Shown one piece after another: positions 1-10,136 of a DNA stretch of 64,000 nucleotides; the first letter of the stretch is position 1; each line of letters starts with the position of its first letter. Below the pieces are notes generated by a model. It ran no database searches. It worked only from the letters and a program-made list of their open reading frames with translations, and had not been told where the DNA came from. The DNA lies in assembly GCF_000260115.1 (NCBI RefSeq), contig NZ_JH651380.1, forward strand, positions 434,001 through 498,000. Reading direction: 5' to 3'. Both the position numbers and the translations under genes were made by a program. Source of the stretch: Galbibacter orientalis DSM 19592 (GTDB lineage Bacteria; Bacteroidota; Bacteroidia; Flavobacteriales; Flavobacteriaceae).

Positions 1-1622
1 AGAAATTTCACCAATTCTATTACGAATGAAAGTAATGTAGACAATGCAACTAATGCAATTGATACAGATTTTTCAACAAATGCGTCCATAAGGGCAAGTT
101 CAGGATTACTTATAGGAATTGGAGCGTATTCTGGAAATTTGGAAGTTCAATTTCCTACAACTGTTCCAGCTAATACCACGTCGTATGTAAAGATAGCTAC
201 CGATGACAATTTGTTACCAGCATTATTAGGAGGAAGTTTAGGCGGACTCTTATCGGATGTACTTGGGGTAGTGCTTATCGGAAACCAAGAATTTACGGTA
301 CAAGCGCTAAATGGAACCACTCCAATATTACAAGGTCAATCAGAAATTGATAATGATTTTGCAGGAGATAGACTTAGAATTGTAATTAATAGCCAAGGAG
401 AATATTTTATTGCTATAACTCCCGCTCAAGCTTATAATAGGGTAAGACTTACCAATAGATTAGGCTCGCTTATAGGGTTGGGAAATACCAAAAGTTTAAG
501 AATGTTTGAAACCTACTACGTTTCAAACCCATCAGTATGTGCAGATGCTGCTTTTACTTCGTTTGACGGTAGCGGGATTACATTAGACCTATTAAATCTC
601 GGACAAGCAGGGGTGGTAAATCCAAGAAATGCTATTGATGATAATCCAGATAACTACTCAGAACTCAACTTAGGAATTCTGGGTGTTTTAGCGTCCATTC
701 AGCAATCTATTTACTTTGAAGGTTCTTCAAATAGTACCGATAGTTATAGCATAAAATTACAATTATCACCATCACTTATTTCTGTAGGTGCTTTAGACAA
801 CATTAGAATTATTGCTAGTAATAAAGGAGAAGTAGTTCAAGATGTTGCATTTTCAAGCTTATTAAATGTTGATTTACTATCTTTAATTCAGCTTGAAGCA
901 AATAAAAATCTTCCTTCAACCATTCCATTTAGTCCAGGTGTACCAATAGATAGGGTAACGGTTAGATATACCTCTTTATTAAACGTTGAACTAGCACAAA
1001 GTTTAAATCTTTATGGAGTAACAAGAGCACCTGCTTTACCAACTATAGATGCTGCTTCTCTAGATAAAATGGTTTGTACAGGAAGTACTACAGATTTATT
1101 GGCAAACACAACACCAAATAATTTGGAGTTGAGATGGTATGATGCGCCATCAAATGGAAATCTACTTGGCACAGTAAATTCTGGAGAGACATTTACAACG
1201 CCAGCAATTACAGAAGATACAACTTTTTATGTAGCCGCAGCAACACCGGGTTGTGATACCGAATCTGCTAGGGTAGCTGTAGCTGTATCAGCTATAGAAA
1301 GACCTACCGCTGCAGCTATTTCTATAGTTGGCGCTGAAAATGATATTTGTGAGTCTAGTAATGTTATTTTAGTTCCTGCTAGTAGTATTGATGGAACTTA
1401 TTCTTGGTATTTTGATGCCAATAAAACAACACAAATAACAGACGGTTTAACACAAGGAACTGTAACCTATTCAATAGATAATGAAGGAAAACTCACCATA
1501 GCAGGACTAACAGCTACCGATACTCCTATTGATTATTTTGTAAGTATTACAGATCCAGACACTGGATGTAGTAATGCAAGTGGCGATTTAGCTACAGCAA
1601 CTGTAAATGTAATTATACACTA
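1..1622 (+). pseudogene. T9SS-type Ig-repeat adhesin, 5' portion (disrupted, runs off window)
   Basis: The reading frame is open from base 1, so the true start and signal peptide lie upstream of the window. Two copies of a beta-rich module can be seen, each opening with a short NAID/D..Y motif (near bases 55 and 630). An Ig-like domain follows, with motifs MVCTGSTT, WYDAP, FTTP and TTFYVAAATPGC at about 1068-1290, of the kind common in flavobacterial gliding or adhesion proteins. The natural frame ends at the insertion sequence left end; the stop at 1666-1668 lies inside the element. The 3' portion resumes at 2837. Together they would encode one surface protein of more than 1,800 residues. 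As it stands the fragment lacks the C-terminal T9SS signal, so it is probably not displayed. Its exact ligand cannot be told. Confidence 0.85.
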
Positions 1623-1662
1623 CTCCCCATCTGTAAGACAGTTTAAATATATATCTAATTAT

Positions 1663-2511
1663 TTATGATGCTATTCTTTTTGTATTATAAATTTGATCAG
1701 GTGGTACTTTTCCTATTTCAGTATGCCTTCTTTTGGTGTTATAGAATTCAATATATTCCGTGACCATTTGATAGAGATCTAGACCTCCGTTTGGTGGGTT
1801 TAGATAGATCTTTTCATATTTAAGAGACTTCCAGAAGCGCTCAATAAAAATGTTATCCAAAGCTCTTCCTTTGCTGTCCATAGATATTTGAATATCATGT
1901 TCTTTAAGCACTTCAATATATTCGGAGCTGGTATATTGTGACCCTTGATCGGAGTTATGGATCTCCGTATTGCCATATTGAGCGATAGTGTCTCTAAGAA
2001 GCTCGATACACCACTGTTTGTCCATTGAGTTTGAAATACTCCAATTAAGTATTTTTCTACTATATACATCAATGATAGCATTCATATACATAAAGCCACG
2101 GAACATAGGAATATAGGTGATGTCAGTCTGCCATACTTGGTTAGGGCGGTCTATTACTAAGCCCTTCAAGAGATAAGGGTACTTATAGTTTTTAGGATCC
2201 CTGATGGTGGTTTTAGGTTTTCTATATATGGTCTGTAATCCCATAATTTTATACAGCCGTCTTATTCTTTTCACATTTACGTGGTAGCCAAGATCAAGGA
2301 TGAGATAATCAGTCATCCGTTCGACTCCATAATAGGGGTGTTCCAGGAACTGCGCATCTATTGCCTTCATCAGTTCTAAATTCAATGGACTCTCACTTTT
2401 AGGCTTATAATACAGACCAGAGCGATGAATGTTAAGGATTTTACATTGTTGTGCAAGACTCAGCCTTGGATGAGATTTTACTACCTTTTGTCTTCTTTCA
2501 GTAGTACTCAT
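1663..2511 (-). CDS. IS3-family transposase OrfB (DDE integrase domain)
   Basis: This 282-residue protein is the catalytic half of an IS3-family transposase. The N-terminal 100 residues resemble the HTH_21 region, with the motif HPYYGVERM. The rve integrase core follows, and the catalytic triad can be placed: Asp130 in WQTDITYI, Asp188 in NSDQGSQYTS, and Glu224 in IERFWKSLKYE. The start ATG overlaps the orfA stop as ATGA. It is probably made mainly as an OrfAB fusion by -1 frameshifting at the slippery site within orfA. All key residues are present, so the element may still be active. Confidence 0.95.
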   Translation of the reverse strand: MSTTERRQKVVKSHPRLSLAQQCKILNIHRSGLYYKPKSESPLNLELMKAIDAQFLEHPYYGVERMTDYLILDLGYHVNVKRIRRLYKIMGLQTIYRKPKTTIRDPKNYKYPYLLKGLVIDRPNQVWQTDITYIPMFRGFMYMNAIIDVYSRKILNWSISNSMDKQWCIELLRDTIAQYGNTEIHNSDQGSQYTSSEYIEVLKEHDIQISMDSKGRALDNIFIERFWKSLKYEKIYLNPPNGGLDLYQMVTEYIEFYNTKRRHTEIGKVPPDQIYNTKRIAS

Positions 2512-2786
2512 TTGCCCAAGACTTTCTTTAAAAAATCATTCTCAACTTGTAATTGACCGATCTTACTATAAAGCGGTGCGGTATCCACAGCTGGAGTATC
2601 TTTTTCTGATTTGGACTCGAAAGCAAGTTCTGCGTTTTTTAAAAACTCTCGCTTCCAATTGGATATTTGGGCTGGATGCAATTCAAATTTGGCAGCAAGT
2701 TCAGGTATACTTGTCTGCTCTTTTATCGCTTCAATGGCTACTTTGGCCTTAAAGGATGCGCTGAATTTTCTTCTTGATGTTTTCAT
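2508..2786 (-). CDS. IS3-family transposase OrfA (helix-turn-helix)
   Basis: This 92-residue basic protein has the HTH_Tnp_1 pattern: SRRKFSASFKAKVAIEA, then ELAAKFELHPAQISNWKREF, then a leucine-rich C-terminal helix (residues 70-90). In the IS3 family this part binds the terminal repeats and pairs with OrfB. It overlaps orfB by ATGA and contains a T-TTT-TTA slippery heptamer close to its end. The length is normal for the family. Confidence 0.94.
   Translation of the reverse strand: MKTSRRKFSASFKAKVAIEAIKEQTSIPELAAKFELHPAQISNWKREFLKNAELAFESKSEKDTPAVDTAPLYSKIGQLQVENDFLKKVLGK
2529..2535 (-). promoter_or_regulatory. Slippery heptamer T TTT TTA for -1 frameshift (OrfAB fusion)
   Basis: On the minus strand the orfA codons GAT TTT TTA form the canonical X-XXY-YYZ heptamer T-TTT-TTA. 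Stepping back one base there reads on through KESLGQ into the orfB frame with no stop, giving a fused OrfAB transposase. IS3-family elements are known to use such sites; use here is inferred. Confidence 0.75.
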
Positions 2787-2836
2787 ATTGACAGGGTTAA
2801 AATTACAACTTAATTTCCTGTCCTAAATTTGGGGAG

Positions 2837-5800
2837 TATTATATTACTAATACATTAAATCCTACCATTACACTAGATGCTAATATTACTGCCGATGATG
2901 TAATTAATATTTCGGAGTCTCAAACCACCATTCCTATTTCTGGAAATGCTGGAGGCGATGCACAAGCTGGAGACATGATAACACTTATTATTAATAAAAT
3001 GGAATACACTGGAAATCTTGAAACAGATTTGAGTTTTAGTATTCCTGTAAATGGAAGTGATCTAATTGCAGATGCAGATTTAACCATTGAAGCTTTTGTA
3101 GAAACAGATAATGGTACATGTACAAGTAATGCTACCGATACAGAAACGTATACGTTGGATATTACATTACCAACAGTACCAACGGTTAATTCTCAACAAA
3201 CAAATGATACCACTCCTATTATAACGGGTACGGCAGATTCTTCCGACGATTTAAGTATTGTAGTTAATGGAGTAACTTATACTGAAGCAGATGGGAATCT
3301 TGTAGATAATACCGATGATACTTGGTCTTTGCAAATTCCTGCTGGGAATGATTTACCAGAAGGGATTTATGATGTAGTAGTAACTGCTACAGATTCCGCA
3401 GGAAATATGGCTAATGATGCCACTACCAATGAACTTACTATAGACTTAACAGCTCCAGAGATACCAACAGTAACTCCATTAACAACTAATAGTAGTACCC
3501 CTACTATTTCTGGAACTGCTACCTCGGAAGACGAGCTTACTATTCTACTAAATGGAATTACTTATACGGAAGGCGATGGTAATCTTACCGATAATGCAAA
3601 CGATACATGGACACTTGTAATTCCTGCTGCCAATGCCATTCCAGATGGAACGTATGATGTAGTTGCCACTGCAACAGATCTTGCAGGAAATATAGCTACA
3701 GATGCTACTACAGACGAGTTAATTATAAATGCTTTAGCTCCAAATGCTCCAACGGTAGACTTTTTAACAACTAATGATGCCACTCCTATACTAACAGGAA
3801 CCGCAGAATCTATTTATGATTTATCGGTGGAAGTTAATGGGGTTATTTATTTAGAAGCCGATGTGGATTTAACCGATAATGGAGACGATACTTGGGCATT
3901 ACAGATTCCAGATGCTAATTTAATCCCAGATGGAATGTATGATGTAAAAGCTGTTGTAAGCGATGGCGCTTTATCGGCTAATGATGGTACTATAAACGAA
4001 CTTTCTATAGATACAACACCACCTGCAACGCCAACTGTAGATGCTCAAGCTACAAATGATACCACCCCATTAATTACTGGTACAGCAAGCTCGGAAGACG
4101 ACTTAACCATTGATGTAAATGGAGTTGTTTATACGGAAGGGGATGGAAATTTAACCGACAATGGAGACGACACTTGGGCATTGCAAATCCCTGATGGGAA
4201 TGCATTACCAGATGGAACGTATGATGTAGCTGCTACCGCTACAGATCAAGTTGGAAATACCGCCACAGATGCTACGGTGGATGAATTAACTATAAGTACA
4301 AGTCTTCCAGCAGTGCCAACAGTAGATAAATTAATGACGGCAGATGCAACTCCAATAATTACAGGTACAGCAAGCTCTGGGGATGTGCTTACTGTAAAAA
4401 TAAATGGAATTACGTATACGGAAGGGGATGGAGATTTAACCGATAATGGAGATGATACATGGGCATTACAAATTCCAGATGCAAATATTCTTCCAGATGG
4501 TTTTTATGATGTAGAAGCAGTTGTAACAGACCAATTTGGAAATACAAATTCAGATACAACAATTAATGAAGTAACTATAGACACTATGGTGCCTACAGTA
4601 CCAACAGTGAATACTTTAATGACTAACGATTCTACTCCAACAATAACGGGTACTGCAGATTCTCAAGATCAATTAAGTGTTACGGTTAATGGAATTACGT
4701 ATACGGAAGGCGATGGTAGACTGAGAGATAGCGGTACAAACTTATGGTCGCTTGCCATTCCTTCTGCAAACTCAATTCCAGATGGAGTTTATGATGTGTT
4801 AGCATCTGTTATGGATTTAGCAGGAAATACTTCTGTTGATGCCACTACAGACGAGCTAACTATTAATACGGAACTTCCTACCATGCCTACAGTAAATGAA
4901 TTGGCAACAAACGATTCCACACCAACCATAACTGGTACAGCAGATTCTTCAGATAATCTTACCGTGGAAGTTAATGGTATTGTTTATACGGAAGGCGATG
5001 GGGATTTAGCCGATAATACGGATGGTACTTGGACGCTTCAAATACCGCAAGCAAATGAGCTACCCGATGGAGTTTATGATGTTATTGCAACGGCTTCAGA
5101 TGATATGGGAAATACTTCTACAGATAATACCACTAACGAGTTGTCTATAGATACAACAATTGTAATGCCTGTTGTTCCTACGGTGAATAAATTAACTACA
5201 GATGATACTACACCAGTAATTACGGGTACTGCAACCTCTGCAGATGAACTTACTGTTACTGTAAATGGTTTTACATATAGTGAAGGAGCAGGAAGTTTAG
5301 TAGATAATACAGATGATACATGGACTTTACAAATTCCAACAAGTAATGTATTAACTCCTAATGTATACAATGTTATAGCTACCGCAATGAATACATCTGG
5401 TGGATCTTCTACAGATGCCACTACTAATGAGTTATCTATAATAGTTGGGAATAACGATGAAGATCCTAATATCCCTACTATAAATGAAATAACTACTACA
5501 GATCCTACGCCAATTATAACTGGAACAGCAGATTCTGCAGATGATTTAGTAGTTGTTCTAGATGGAAATACGTACACAGAAGGCGATGGGAATCTTACCG
5601 ATAATGGAGATGATACTTGGACGTTACAAGTACCAGATGAGAATGCTTTAGACGCAGGAGTTTATGATGTGCAAGCTACTGTTACGGATAGTGTAGGAAA
5701 TACTGCAGATGATGTAACTACAGATGAGTTAACATTAAATTCAATTACGCCACCCGCTCCCCCTGCAACTACACCAACTGTGGATCAAATTGCTACTACA

Positions 5801-6694
5801 GATCTTACGCCAACTATTACAGGAACTGCAGATTCTGTACATGATTTAGTAGTTGTTCTAGATGGGAATACCTATACCGAAGGCGATGGGAATCTTACCG
5901 ATGATGGAGACAACACCTGGACGTTACAAGTACCAGATGCGAATGCATTAGCCGAAGGAGTTTATGATGTTTTAGCTACCGTTACAGATGGTTTAGGAAA
6001 TACAGAAAGCGATGTCACTACGAACGAGTTAACCATAGAAAGTCTTCCTGTATCGGATATCAATATTTTAAAAACTGTAAATAATATAAATCCGTTAGTG
6101 GGAGAAACCATAGAGTTTACCATTCTTATAACTAATAATGGAGAAACTGAATTTACTAATGTTAATATTGATGAAACTATAAATTCAGGATTTATATATA
6201 AAACTCATACTACAGATAGAGGTTACTACAATCCTTCAAATGGGGTTTGGGAAATAGATTTATTAGAGGCAAACCAGACAGCAACCTTAACACTTAGTGT
6301 TGAAGTAGTTCCTACTGGAGTTCATTCCAATGTAGCATCAATTAGAACTACTACGCCTATAGATGATAATACTGATAATAATACTTCGGAAGTAATTATC
6401 GAACTGAGTTGTTTGACTGTTTTTAACGAATTTACACCTAATAACGATGGTTATAACGATTATTTCAGAATAGAATGTATTGAGAAATATCCAACTAACG
6501 AACTGAGAGTTTTTAATCGTAACGGAAACAAAGTTTATGAAACCGTTGGATATTCAAACAATTGGGATGGAACCGCAAATGTTAACGGTGCTGTAGATAA
6601 GGGTAAAAAACTTCCTGCAGGGGTATACTTTTATTCCCTTAAAATAGATGAATTGGGAGAAGATAAATCAGGATGGTTATACATCGCAAAATAA
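2837..6694 (+). pseudogene. T9SS-type Ig-repeat adhesin, 3' portion with gliding-type C-terminal domain
   Basis: This continues the frame of the 1-1622 fragment after the IS element. The first codons, TAT TAT ATT ACT, join onto CAC at 1618-1620. In order it holds: a linker domain, ten tandem Ig-like repeats of about 95 residues (bases 3170-6045), a DUF11-type domain (about 6055-6360, opening SDINILKTVNNINP), and a C-terminal CHU_C/gliding-associated domain (about 6415-6694) with FTPNNDGYNDYF, NRNGNKVYE, NNWDGTA and LPAGVYFY. That last domain is the type B signal for T9SS export and surface attachment. An internal ATG at 2975 could give a 1,239-residue product, but without a signal peptide it would not be exported. 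PorP/SprF and OmpA partner genes follow directly. Confidence 0.88.
3170..6045 (+). repeat. Ten tandem Ig-like protein repeats, about 288 bases each
   Basis: Ten copies of a cassette with the pattern PTVPTVN..TTND.TPIITGTA.S.D.L, then NG..YTEGDGNLTDN.DDTW.LQIP, then YDV.ATATD..GNT..D.TT.EL.I. Copies are similar but not identical at base level, with local near-identity (for example 5,560-5,660 and 5,860-5,960). This resembles bacterial Ig-like (Big) domains in long surface adhesins, which act as a stalk. Copy number could change by recombination. Confidence 0.9.
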
Positions 6695-6719
6695 ACCAAA
6701 AACCTCAAAACAAAATTTC

Positions 6720-7643
6720 ATGAAAAATTCAATTCAATATAAATTAATTTTTATAACGCTCTTAGGCTTTTTAATAACGGAAAAAGCAACTGCGCAGCAA
6801 CAACCACAGTATACGCAATATATGTATAATACGCTCGTATTAAACTCTGGTTATGTTGCCGATAATAGGCTAGAGGTAGGGTTACTTCATCGTTCTCAAT
6901 GGGTTGGTATCGATGGAGCTCCTTCTACACAGTCCTTAACGGTAGGTGGAAAAGTAGGACAGCGTATAGGTGTTGGACTTACTATGGTTAACGATAATAT
7001 TGGACCATCTAACGAACTGGATATAAACGGAGTATTTTCATACAATATTCCTATTAGTTACAACGCTCGTTTATCCTTTGGGATGAATGCTGGGTTGGAT
7101 ATATTAAACGTGGATTGGTCTGAAGGAAGATATGCCAATACTCAAGATCCAATTCTTTCTAATAATGTAAATAATATAAGACCTATTATTGGAGCTGGTG
7201 CTTATTTATATAGTGATAAGTGGTATGTGGGACTTTCTACTCCTAATTTTATAAAAACCGAAACATATAATGACGATGAAGAACTTGTAATCGACCAAAC
7301 AACGCAGTTTTATTTGATGGGAGGTTATGTTTTTCAGGTAAGTAGAGATGTAAAACTTAAACCATCTACGTTGCTTAAATACAGTGAAGGAACTCCAATA
7401 ACGGTAGATTTATCATTAAATGCGCTTATCCAAGATAAATTTAGTGTTGGTGCAGCGTATCGATTTAATGATTCAATGAGTGCTATGCTTGGTTTTCAGA
7501 TATCAAGAAGCTTTTTTGCGGGTTATGCGTTTGATTATGCAACCACAGAGCTTAATAAATATAATGATGGTTCACACGAAATTATATTAAAATATACCTT
7601 ACCAGACTCGAATAGAAGAGCCAAATCACCTAGATTTTTCTAA
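6720..7643 (+). CDS. PorP/SprF family T9SS-associated outer-membrane protein
   Basis: The protein has 307 residues from the ATG at 6720. A longer in-frame start at 6648 would overlap the adhesin and bury the signal peptide, so 6720 is preferred. A signal peptide ends near TEKATAQQQ. It is followed by the family's QPQYTQYMYNTLVLNSGYV opening, and by alternating amphipathic strands to a C-terminal barrel end. PorP/SprF proteins are 14-stranded-type outer-membrane barrels that help export or anchor a cognate T9SS adhesin bearing a type B C-terminal domain; SprF serves SprB. Its position directly after the CHU_C adhesin and before an OmpA protein matches that cassette. With the adhesin split by the IS, its own client may be missing. 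Confidence 0.93.
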   Translation: MKNSIQYKLIFITLLGFLITEKATAQQQPQYTQYMYNTLVLNSGYVADNRLEVGLLHRSQWVGIDGAPSTQSLTVGGKVGQRIGVGLTMVNDNIGPSNELDINGVFSYNIPISYNARLSFGMNAGLDILNVDWSEGRYANTQDPILSNNVNNIRPIIGAGAYLYSDKWYVGLSTPNFIKTETYNDDEELVIDQTTQFYLMGGYVFQVSRDVKLKPSTLLKYSEGTPITVDLSLNALIQDKFSVGAAYRFNDSMSAMLGFQISRSFFAGYAFDYATTELNKYNDGSHEIILKYTLPDSNRRAKSPRFF

Positions 7644-7661
7644 CCAAAACCAACTACTATT

Positions 7662-9602
7662 ATGAAAAAAATACTAATCTTTATCGCTTTCCTTTCCTTT
7701 GGAATGTATGCCCAGAATAATACATGGAAAGCAGACGAACTTTATGCTGAATATCATTTTGAAGCAGCAGCAGATCAATATAAAAAAATTATAGATAAGA
7801 GCACTACCTTAAATCCGGATGCATTGGAACGCTTGGCAAATAGCTATTTTAATATTGCCGACTACCAAAATGCGTATGTATGGTATGATAAACTTTATAA
7901 TTTAAATAACGAACGGATGAAGGAAAGTACTTTTATAAAGTATTTACAGTCCGCAAAATCCAGTAGAGATTATGAGAAGGCAAACCGTCTTATTCAAGAT
8001 TATTATGCCGACGATTACAGTAGAATTGAAACAATAACCATTCAGAAAAGAAATCTTGACGAAATAAAAGTGTCAGATTCTCTTTACAAGATTCAGAATG
8101 TGTCTATTAACTCCAAGATGTCAGATTTTGCTCCGATATATTATAAAGATTATATTGTTTTCTCATCCACCAGAGATACAAGTGTTACAAAGGATAAATT
8201 ATATCCATGGAATAATCAGCCGTATTTGGATCTTTATATTGCTGAAAAAAACAAGGAAAATGGAGAACTGAAAGACGCAAAAAAATTCAGTTTAAAATCA
8301 AAATCCAATTTCCATGATGCCACATTATGCTTTAGTAAAGATGGAAAGTTTGTTTATTTTACAAGAAATTATAGTACTAATAAAAAGCTAAAAACTAATA
8401 AGGAAGGAGTTTCAAATTTTGAAATTGTTAGAGGGTATATTAATGGAGATAATATTACCAATATTGAAACGCTAAGCTTTAATAGTATGAAATATTCTTG
8501 TGGGCATCCTGCAATTTCTCCAGATGGGAAGTATTTGTATTTTGTATCTGATATGCCTGGTGGTTATGGAGCGTCTGATATTTACTACACTGAAATTTTT
8601 GAAGATGGAAAAACAAATACTCCAATAAACCTAGGGCCAACTATTAATACCCCAGGAAGAGAAATGTTTCCTTTTGTTACAGATAGTACGTTGTATTTCT
8701 CATCAGATGCGCATTATGGGTTAGGAGGGTTAGATATTTTTGAGAGTAAGATTAAAGGGAAAAACAGCTATGAGATTCCGTTAAATTTAGGCGGGAGTTT
8801 AAATAGTAATATGGACGATTTTAGTTTGATTTATAACCCTACCAATCGTACAGGTTATTTTGCTTCTAATAGAAGTTTAGGAAAAGGAGATGATGATATT
8901 TATTACTTCAGAAAAAAAGAACCTTTACTATTTCAAACTTTTTCAGGGCATGTATATGATGAAAAAACAAAAGAGCCACTTGAAGGAGTTTCTGTAGAAG
9001 TTAAAGATATTCTTAATGATGCTGTTACACAAACTATACAAACAGGAGATAGTGGATATTATGAACTAGAACTTCCATTTAAAATGGAACAACAGTTAAC
9101 ATTTTCTAAGCCAGATTATACATCAGAAAAAATATATGCAAAGACTACAGAAGATCCTAAAGTAGCGCTAAGAGGGAATGATGTATACCTAACTTCTTTA
9201 AAAAGTTTAACGGTTAAAGAGGGCAACGATTTAAAAATAGATGTAGATCCTATCTATTTTGAGTATAACAAAGCCGATATTACCCCACAAGCGCAAGTAG
9301 CACTAGAAAAAGTGCTATATGTTATGAAAGAATTTCCAACGCTTCATATAATGATAGAATCTCACACCGATTCTAGGGGTTCCGATAGTTATAATATGAG
9401 CCTTTCAAATTCTAGAGCAGAGCATACAAAACGTTACATTATTGCAAACGGAATTGAAGCAAATAGAATTGAAGGTGCTAGAGGGTTTGGAGAGAGTAAA
9501 TTAAAAAATAAATGTTCAAATGGGGTAAGTTGCAGTGAGGAAGAACATTCCTTAAACCGAAGGTCCAATTTTATCATAGTTGAGAATAAACCAGACTTTT
9601 AA
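7662..9602 (+). CDS. PorE-like OmpA family protein (TPR, PD40 propeller, CarboxypepD_reg, OmpA)
   Basis: This 646-residue exported protein has a signal peptide ending AQN. TPR-like helices (residues about 25-130) are followed by a PD40/WD40-like beta-propeller (about 140-420), with repeats such as SPDGKYLYFVSD and GGYGASDIYYTE. A carboxypeptidase-regulatory-like domain (about 425-520, GHVYDEKTKEPLEGVSVEV) precedes a C-terminal OmpA peptidoglycan-binding domain (about 535-640: YFEYNKADI, SHTDSRGS, LSNSRAEH). The order equals that of PorE, which links the T9SS to peptidoglycan. It sits 18 bases after PorP/SprF and probably forms an operon with the adhesin. A strong terminator follows. Confidence 0.92.
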   Translation: MKKILIFIAFLSFGMYAQNNTWKADELYAEYHFEAAADQYKKIIDKSTTLNPDALERLANSYFNIADYQNAYVWYDKLYNLNNERMKESTFIKYLQSAKSSRDYEKANRLIQDYYADDYSRIETITIQKRNLDEIKVSDSLYKIQNVSINSKMSDFAPIYYKDYIVFSSTRDTSVTKDKLYPWNNQPYLDLYIAEKNKENGELKDAKKFSLKSKSNFHDATLCFSKDGKFVYFTRNYSTNKKLKTNKEGVSNFEIVRGYINGDNITNIETLSFNSMKYSCGHPAISPDGKYLYFVSDMPGGYGASDIYYTEIFEDGKTNTPINLGPTINTPGREMFPFVTDSTLYFSSDAHYGLGGLDIFESKIKGKNSYEIPLNLGGSLNSNMDDFSLIYNPTNRTGYFASNRSLGKGDDDIYYFRKKEPLLFQTFSGHVYDEKTKEPLEGVSVEVKDILNDAVTQTIQTGDSGYYELELPFKMEQQLTFSKPDYTSEKIYAKTTEDPKVALRGNDVYLTSLKSLTVKEGNDLKIDVDPIYFEYNKADITPQAQVALEKVLYVMKEFPTLHIMIESHTDSRGSDSYNMSLSNSRAEHTKRYIIANGIEANRIEGARGFGESKLKNKCSNGVSCSEEEHSLNRRSNFIIVENKPDF

Positions 9603-9618
9603 ATCCTCTAAAATATAG

Positions 9619-9667
9619 AAAGTGACTGTCTAAAAAAGCATGTTTTTATGACAGTCACTTTTTTTTA
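9619..9667 (+). terminator. Rho-independent terminator after the adhesin/PorP/PorE operon
   Basis: Inverted arms AAAGTGACTGTC (9619-9630) and GACAGTCACTTT (9650-9661) extend inward through TAAAAA/TTTTTA with a one-base bulge, then a T-run follows. This cleanly ends the 1-9602 operon. Confidence 0.9.
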
Positions 9668-10136
9668 ATCACTTATCCTAAGAGTGAAATGCATATGTGC
9701 TTTAGATAATAATACGAATGTTATAATAATTTCAGAACTTCATTTTCATTCTTTATAAGGTATAAACTAGGAGTTCTATTTTTAAGAATATTTTCGAACA
9801 ACTTCTGATAAATATGTTGCATACTCCCCAATTTTCTTTCTCGTTTTTGAATTATATAAAATCTAAAATACGTCGAATCTCTTTTGTAATGAAGTATATT
9901 CGCCAAAAATAGGTTTAATTGAAAGACAACTAACCATCGTAAAATTCTTACGAATTTTTACGATAGTATTGATTTTGTTTACTAAATTAGTCGCCAGAAC
10001 CAAAGTAATAAACCACACCTGAATTATTATATAAAAACGATTAAATTTTTTAATAAAAAGAAGATTAATATTATATAAAATCGGGTTATGAACATATATA
10101 GTCAACGCATTGTATAATCTATTGCGTTATCATCAA
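9668..10136. other. Intergenic region with a 12-base inverted repeat
   Basis: No credible gene is seen here; the minus-strand open frames are AT-rich and lack family features. An inverted repeat lies at 9936-9964, with arms ATCGTAAAATTC and GAATTTTTACGAT and the loop TTAC. It has no following T-run, so an operator or mRNA hairpin is likelier than a terminator. The promoter of the next operon must lie in this region, but I cannot place it. Confidence 0.5.

Larger units (their letters stand above)
1621..2838 (-). mobile_element. IS3-family insertion sequence inside adhesin gene
   Basis: Imperfect 21-base terminal inverted repeats are seen: 1621-1641, and the complement of 2818-2838, with 17 of 21 positions identical and both opening TACTCCCCA. 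The element holds overlapping orfA and orfB on the minus strand, the IS3-family layout. No 3-5 base target duplication is evident; at most TA is shared at the two edges (1621-1622 and 2837-2838). Removing 1621-2836 (1,216 bases) rejoins the host gene in one open frame, so this is a simple insertion that kept both host flanks. Confidence 0.93.

Noticed and set aside
1621-2838. A normal 3-5 base target duplication of the IS3 element
   Set aside because: The flanks share at most TA; no longer duplication could be found at either border choice.
5074-5577. Long open frame on the minus strand inside the adhesin repeats (also 3562-3783)
   Set aside because: It is the complement of the repeated Ig-like codons; the low-complexity Val/Ser-rich product repeats with the same period.
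9721-10105. Two overlapping minus-strand open frames in the gene-free stretch
   Set aside because: AT-driven composition, no family features, and they overlap each other and the inverted repeat.
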